A stretch of 64,000 nucleotides of DNA, taken from assembly GCA_023052935.1 (NCBI GenBank), contig CM041295.1:167888366-167952365 (forward strand), read 5' to 3'. Each line of letters opens with the position of its first letter. The stretch's first letter is position 1. Positions 59,600 to 64,000 of the stretch are shown here, piece by piece. The position numbers and the translations under genes were made by a program. Origin of the DNA: Piezodorus guildinii. Taxonomy: Eukaryota > Arthropoda > Insecta > Hemiptera > Pentatomidae. Below the pieces are notes generated by a model that saw only the letters and a program-made list of their open reading frames with translations, made no database searches and was not told the origin of the DNA.

Positions 59600-60113
59600 T
59601 GCCGTTTCAATCTTCGAGGAGGATTGTAAGGATGGGTGGTGCTGGATAGGGATTGTGCTAGAGGGTTAGGATGATGAGTAAGGTTCTGATGAAATTTGGA
59701 GAATTTGGATGGTACCAGATCTAAAACAAACGGAATATTAAGGTCATGGTGTAGGGTACAGTTTGTAACGTAATAAGGAGCATTAACTATTGTTCGGAGG
59801 ACTTTTGATTGGAAGAATTGGATGCGTTTGATGTTAGAATGTTTAGCTGTCCCCCACAGTTCAAGTCCGTAGGTCCATATAGGTTTCAGTACTGCCTTGT
59901 ATATTAGTAATTTGTTGTTAACTGTAAGATGCGATTTTCTGTTTAGTAGTCTGTATAACTGGCCGAATCTGCGGTTGAGTTCTTTTCTTTTTAGTCTTGT
60001 ATGTGGGTTCCACGTCAGTCTTTTGTCTAGTAAAAAGCCGAGAAACCGGACTGTGTCTGAAGAAGGAAGCGGTATGGAATTGAAATTAACCGTTGGACAG
60101 GATTTGCGTCGAA
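59600..60113 (-). pseudogene. Jockey ORF2 C-terminal region
   Basis: Continues RT after a one-base insertion in a G4 run (plus strand) at 60114-60117. Blocks include FLGFLLDKRLTWNPHTRLKR, then AVLKPIWTYGLELWG, QSKVLRTIVNAPYYVTN, and an end NPPRRLKRQWPRD. These are the standard C-terminal motifs of Jockey polymerases. Confidence 0.85.
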
Positions 60114-61116
60114 GGGGTGAATGTGTCGTGAGTGCATTTGCTTTCGTTCACCTTAATGCGCCAAGCATTGCACCAGTCTTCGACAAGGGAAAGGTGCTTT
60201 TGGAGCTTTAGCGATGCTGCTTCAGGATCGGAATTGGATGACAAAATGGCGGTATCATCAGCAAATGTTGCCAGAAAGGTATCGGGATCGGTAGGGATAT
60301 CGGCGGTGTAGAGGATGTAGAGGACGGGTCCCAAGACGCTGCCTTGAGGAACACCGGCCTCTACAATATAATGTTTGGAAAATTCTGAACCACAACAAAC
60401 TCGGAAGGAGCGGTTTGATAGATAGGATCGGAGGACTAGGTATAAGGATTGGGGTAAATGTGTTTTGAGCTTGAAGAGCAATCCCGGGTGCCACACTCGG
60501 TCAAAAGCTTGAGCTATGTCCAGAAAGGCACCCGAACAATACTCCTTGCACTCAAGGGCGGAGGAAATGTGGTCCACAACTCGGAGTCCTTGCTGAACCG
60601 TGGAATGTTGAGGACGAAATCCAAACTGATGTGAAGGAAAATTTTGAAATTTGGCTAGGATTCTTTTTAGTAGGAGCTTTTCAAAAATTTTAGAGAGGAT
60701 CGGGAGCAGGCTAATAGGTCTGTAAGATGATGTGATGTGAGAAGGTTTGCCTGGTTTCAGGAAAAGGATGATAGTTGAATGTTTCCATAAGAGTGGGAAA
60801 TAGGTAGTGCGTAGGATACAGTTGTAGAGATATGCAAGAAATGTAATGGCTTTGGGAGGAAGTTGTCTTAAGATCTGAAGAGTAAGGAAGTCCTGTCCTG
60901 GGGATTTACGGAGAGGAAGCTTCTTAAGAAGATATTTGACCTCAGATGGATTAACTGCTTTAGGTGGTAAAGAAAGTGGTATTGGTGACATAAGGAACTC
61001 TTCAACAGTTGCAGTATGGGTTGGATTGAGCTCAGGATGAGGAGTGAAAACTTTGGAAAGGTGCTGTGCAAATTCCTCGGCTTTATCCTACTCGGAAGCA
61101 GCTCAGGAACTATCAC
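60086..61116 (-). pseudogene. Jockey ORF2 reverse transcriptase domain
   Basis: The main frame is 60991-60086. RT motifs: KSPGQDFLTLQIL (29-41), LFLKPGKPSHITSSYRPISL (76-95), HQFGFRPQHST (121-131), FLDIAQAFDRVWH with catalytic Asp158, AGVPQGSVLGPVLY (212-225) and FADD at 243-246 with both Asp. The part just upstream (61116-60868) is in another frame, so an indel lies near 60990-61100. The domain core itself is unbroken. It copies element RNA at the nicked target. Confidence 0.92.
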
Positions 61117-61239
61117 AGTGCCGGAAAGGGTGGGATTTTAGAATTCTCTTCGTGACATTCCATAGGGCTTTGTCACGAGTCGAGAGAGAGGAAAGGTAGG
61201 AATTGTAGGATTGTGAACGGAATATCACCAACTCCCGCT

Positions 61240-62233
61240 TTAATTTTCTACAAAAAAAGTTGTAAGAGCGGCGATCTTTTGGATGGCGGGTGCGTTGCCA
61301 TAATGATCTGGCTCGGCGTTTGGTGTTGTAAAGTCCTTCAGGTGTTGTGATAAATGGCTTTTGTTAGGAATTCTTCGGCATTGTTTGGGAGAGGAGGCAG
61401 TCCAGGCAGCTTGTTGAATCAAGGTTGTAAAGGAATATACGGCATCATCAAGGTCAGTTGGGGTTTTGAGAGGTACTCTGAGGTCAATATCATTGGTGAG
61501 GAATTCGCGGAAGAGGTTCCAGTTGACAGGGCCTCTAATGAATGACGGTGGGATAGGTTTAGGAATAGGAGTTATGGATACATTTAGAATTAATGGACTA
61601 TGATCAGAGGATAGTTTAAGGCGAGTTACGGAATAGTCCAGGGAGCCTAATCCGCTGTGGAGGAAGAAGTCGAGGATGTCAGGATTATGGATGGGATCTG
61701 TTGGCCAGTAGGTTGGAGAATCGGGAGGTAGGAGATGAAAGCGTCGGGAGTTGAGTGCAGACTGCAATGTCCGTCCACGAGAGTTCTGGAACCCCATTGT
61801 TGGTGCTTGGCGTTTAAGTCTGCACCCAAAATGAAGTGATTCCCCAAGGAGTTGAGGAAGGATCCAAATTGAGCAGAGGAATGGGATGTTTAGGAGGGCA
61901 GTATGCTGATGCGATGATGAGCGGAAAGGAAAAGGTTTTGATTATAATGGAAGTTGCTTGTAGGTAATCGTGGGCGGGAAGTGGGTGTGAGTGATGTGAG
62001 AGGGATCGGCAGACAATGACAGCAGTACCGGCATGGGCTTTGCCGTCTGGATGGTCTGTCCGGTATGTCGTGTATTCTGGTATTTTGAAGTTCTGTTTAG
62101 TGGTTAGTCTAGTTTCAGTAATGAGTGCAACATCAACGTTTTTGTCTTGCAGTAAGGCTGTAAGTTCGTCAGTGTGAGTTCTAATACCATTCGCATTCCA
62201 AAGGAGAATGGATAAGGAATTAGGTGAGGTCAT
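61240..62233 (-). pseudogene. Jockey ORF2 AP-endonuclease domain
   Basis: Starts at the ATG at 62233. The first frame (62233-61814) has LLWNANGIRTHTDEL (catalytic Asn), LITETRLT (catalytic Glu) and IIASAYCPP. Frame changes near 61850-61800 lead to LGADLNAKHQQWGS (catalytic Asp and Asn) and then to NPDILDFFL and LSSDHSPLIL (catalytic Asp-His). All catalytic residues are present across three frames. A further indel near 61260-61340 separates it from the RT frame. Confidence 0.9.
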
Positions 62234-62519
62234 TTATGATTTTTAATGATGGAGTTTTGTTGACCGTTGAGAAATGAGATGAGGTAGATGGTTGGGGGTG
62301 CGGTCATAAATTAAAAACACACATTTAAAATAAGTGTTATTTTAATTATGTGCCGACGTTTCGGCCTACAATGTGGGCCTTCATCAGGGGTGACTACGTG
62401 AAGGCCCACATTGTAGGCCGAAACGTCGGCACATAATTAAAATAACACTTATTTTAAATGTGTGTTTTTAATTTATGACCGCACCCCCAACCATCTTCCT
62501 CATCTAATTTATGATTTTT
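62232..62519. mobile_element. Foldback insertion with 13-bp target duplication and hammerhead-like core
   Basis: The inserted DNA (62245-62506) is flanked by the 13-bp direct repeat ATTTATGATTTTT at 62232-62244 and 62507-62519. Its arms, about 62278-62380 and 62401-62504, are almost perfect inverted repeats starting AGATGAGG(T/A)AGATGGTTGG. On the minus strand of the left arm, CTGATGA (62381-62387), an AGGCC/GGCC stem with loop (62363-62380), GAAAC (62358-62362) and GTC (62355-62357) follow each other as in a hammerhead ribozyme core. No protein is encoded. The terminal motif is of the type known from Penelope-like elements. Confidence 0.8.
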
Positions 62520-63819
62520 GTGAGCAGGAATGAAATTTGATACAAGGTTCGTAAGGAGTGATATTAGAGGCATAAAAATGGATTTGATTTCGAAGATAAA
62601 GGATGTCATCAAACTGGTAAGGTCTGTGGCGTTTGAAGGAGGAGGAATATGAGAGATTTGTGGTGGATTAGGATTTTTAGGATTGGTTACATTTTGAGAA
62701 AGAGGTATATGTGGAATGGATTGAGGTATATTAATTAGTTCCGGCAGGGCCACGGCTTCGGTACTTTGATTCCCACCTCCAAGTAGGTGGGCAAATGATA
62801 CATTGGCATCAATAAGTTTTGAGGGTTCTCTTCTGATGCTTGCTTGTCTTGTTGTTTCATCCGGTACTTGAGGTTTTTGAAACCTGGTCCTGAGTTCCTT
62901 ATAGATTTGGCATCCTTTATATTTGGCCGGGTGGTCCTGGAGGCAGTGAGCACATACAGCGGGTGTTGATTTTGGTTTCTGTACATTCCACAGTTTTGTG
63001 CTGTTCACCGCATTTCATGCAACGTGGTATGTGATGACAATAAGTTTTAGTATGACCATATGCTTGACAATTATGGCACTGAATTATCTCTCTCTTTGTG
63101 TAAGGTTTTTCAACTCTTACACTGGAATAGTACAATCTATTGAGGTCATAGATTTTTCCAAATCCTTCTGCTGGTTCCTAGTCCACAAAAAAGAGAGGTA
63201 GAGGAATTTTATCCTTTTGGACATTAGTCACTTGCCGCACTTTATAGCTTATCTCCGTTAGTTCTTCTTTAATAGCTTCAACTGGTGTCGAGGGGTGTAA
63301 GTTTCTGATTACAACCCTTAAAGCTCTCTCTTGGCGTAGCTGATAGGTATGGAAATCTGCTTTGGTTTCAGTTAGATATTTCACTATTTTTCTATATGTC
63401 TCGGCAGTAGTAGGAGATATTTTGGTATCATTGATTCTACTCTTACAGTAGTAGCTGTTGGAGTCGGTAATTTTGTTCAATTGCGCACACAACAACTGGA
63501 AATATCTAATATTTTTGACAAATATTGGAGGAGGCCATGGTTCGCTGGGTATAGGAGTAGATTCCATGTTTTCTTTTTCATTATGTAAAATCTGAAAAGG
63601 ATTTGGGGTGAAAAACGGCGTTTCGTCAGTCATCCCTTGTGACGATGTGCCAGGTTGTGGTTCAGATTCTGAATTAGAACCCGAAGGGGTTGCTTGTAGA
63701 TTTAATCTTTTATTAGTATCACGGCGCGGTCTTTGTTTTGTAGGAGACGGGATTGTACCACTAGAGCTAGATCTTTTAGTTGAAGCTTTGGAGGACATTA
63801 CTTGATGATAATATTGCAT
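62507..63819 (-). pseudogene. Jockey ORF1, gag-like protein
   Basis: The frame from 63819 has a Ser/Pro-rich start and then the Jockey gag core: FHTYQLRQERALRVVIRNLH, TPVEAIKEELTEISYKVRQV and PLPLFFVD. An in-frame TAG at about 63177 interrupts it. The same frame continues with CHNCQAYGHTKTYC and CMKCGEQHKTVEC zinc knuckles (63135 on). A frameshift at about 62965-63000 leads to CAHCLQDHPAKYKGC, the third knuckle. The last codons before the foldback insertion read HKNHK. Before that insertion the stop would have overlapped the ORF2 start. Confidence 0.9.
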
Positions 63820-63840
63820 TCCATGTATAGAAAGTAATTA

Positions 63841-64000
63841 AATAATAACCAGATATGGGAAAAAACAATAACTTAAAAAAAAAAGTGTAAATTATAACAC
63901 AACTTACCGTTGTTTGCTCCAATAATAACTGTTGTTGTTATCCTGAAGTCTGATGATGTTTTCAAGACTGTGCTGAAGTGAAATCCAACTGTAAAAGCAA
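63841..64000. other. Sequence upstream of the Jockey ORF1
   Basis: Probably the LINE 5' UTR or flanking DNA. The 5' end of the element cannot be placed within the window. Confidence 0.5.

Larger units (their letters stand above)
59105..63840 (-). mobile_element. Jockey-type LINE, near full length, interrupted
   Basis: Minus strand. ORF1 (63819 to the ORF1/ORF2 junction) encodes a gag-like protein with CCHC knuckles. ORF2 (62233 to about 59600) encodes endonuclease and RT without RNase H. The 3' UTR ends in poly(A) at about 59105-59125. ORF1 has a stop and a frameshift, ORF2 several frameshifts, and a foldback element sits exactly at the ORF1/ORF2 junction. This is a full-length but dead copy. 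Confidence 0.92.

Overview
The window is eukaryotic, AT-rich, non-coding DNA packed with mobile elements. I found no host protein-coding gene, no rRNA and no functional tRNA. The mix of Ty3/Gypsy LTR, Jockey-type and I-type LINEs, a mariner relic, tRNA-derived SINEs and foldback elements points to an animal, most likely an arthropod. I cannot name the species.

Layout. 1-4080: a Ty3/Gypsy LTR retrotransposon on the minus strand, cut by the left window edge, with gag, protease, RT, RNase H and integrase visible; a tRNA-Phe primer-binding site and part of the 5' LTR lie at 3861-4080. 4760-10145: a nearly full-length I-type LINE (minus) with an intact ORF1 and an ORF2 broken by a few small indels. 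10150-26000: mostly anonymous AT-rich DNA with a Jockey 3' fragment (12.7-13.3 kb, minus), a mariner pseudogene (13.8-14.6 kb, minus), another Jockey 3' fragment (17.2 kb, plus) and a cluster of four SINEs (18.6-21.0 kb). 26690-27566: a large foldback element. 28.0-29.9 kb: a degenerate satellite. 30.0-32.0 kb: a decayed LINE. 32.4-43.3 kb: SINEs, LINE relics and two foldbacks.

44.1-57.6 kb is the most unusual part. A 1.73 kb block of old retroelement debris followed by a 48-bp minisatellite has been tandemly duplicated (period about 5.04 kb). The two arrays hold about 197 units. 48 bp is 16 codons, one frame is open over most of the array, and much of the variation between units is silent in that frame, including two-base Ser and Leu codon switches.

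59.1-63.84 kb: a near full-length but broken Jockey LINE (minus). Its ORF1/ORF2 junction is split by a foldback element with a 13-bp target duplication and a hammerhead-ribozyme-like core of the kind known from Penelope-like elements. A second foldback of similar design lies at 37.5-37.9 kb.

The features do not form a cellular pathway. The window records nested insertion, tandem amplification and segmental duplication in a gene-poor region.
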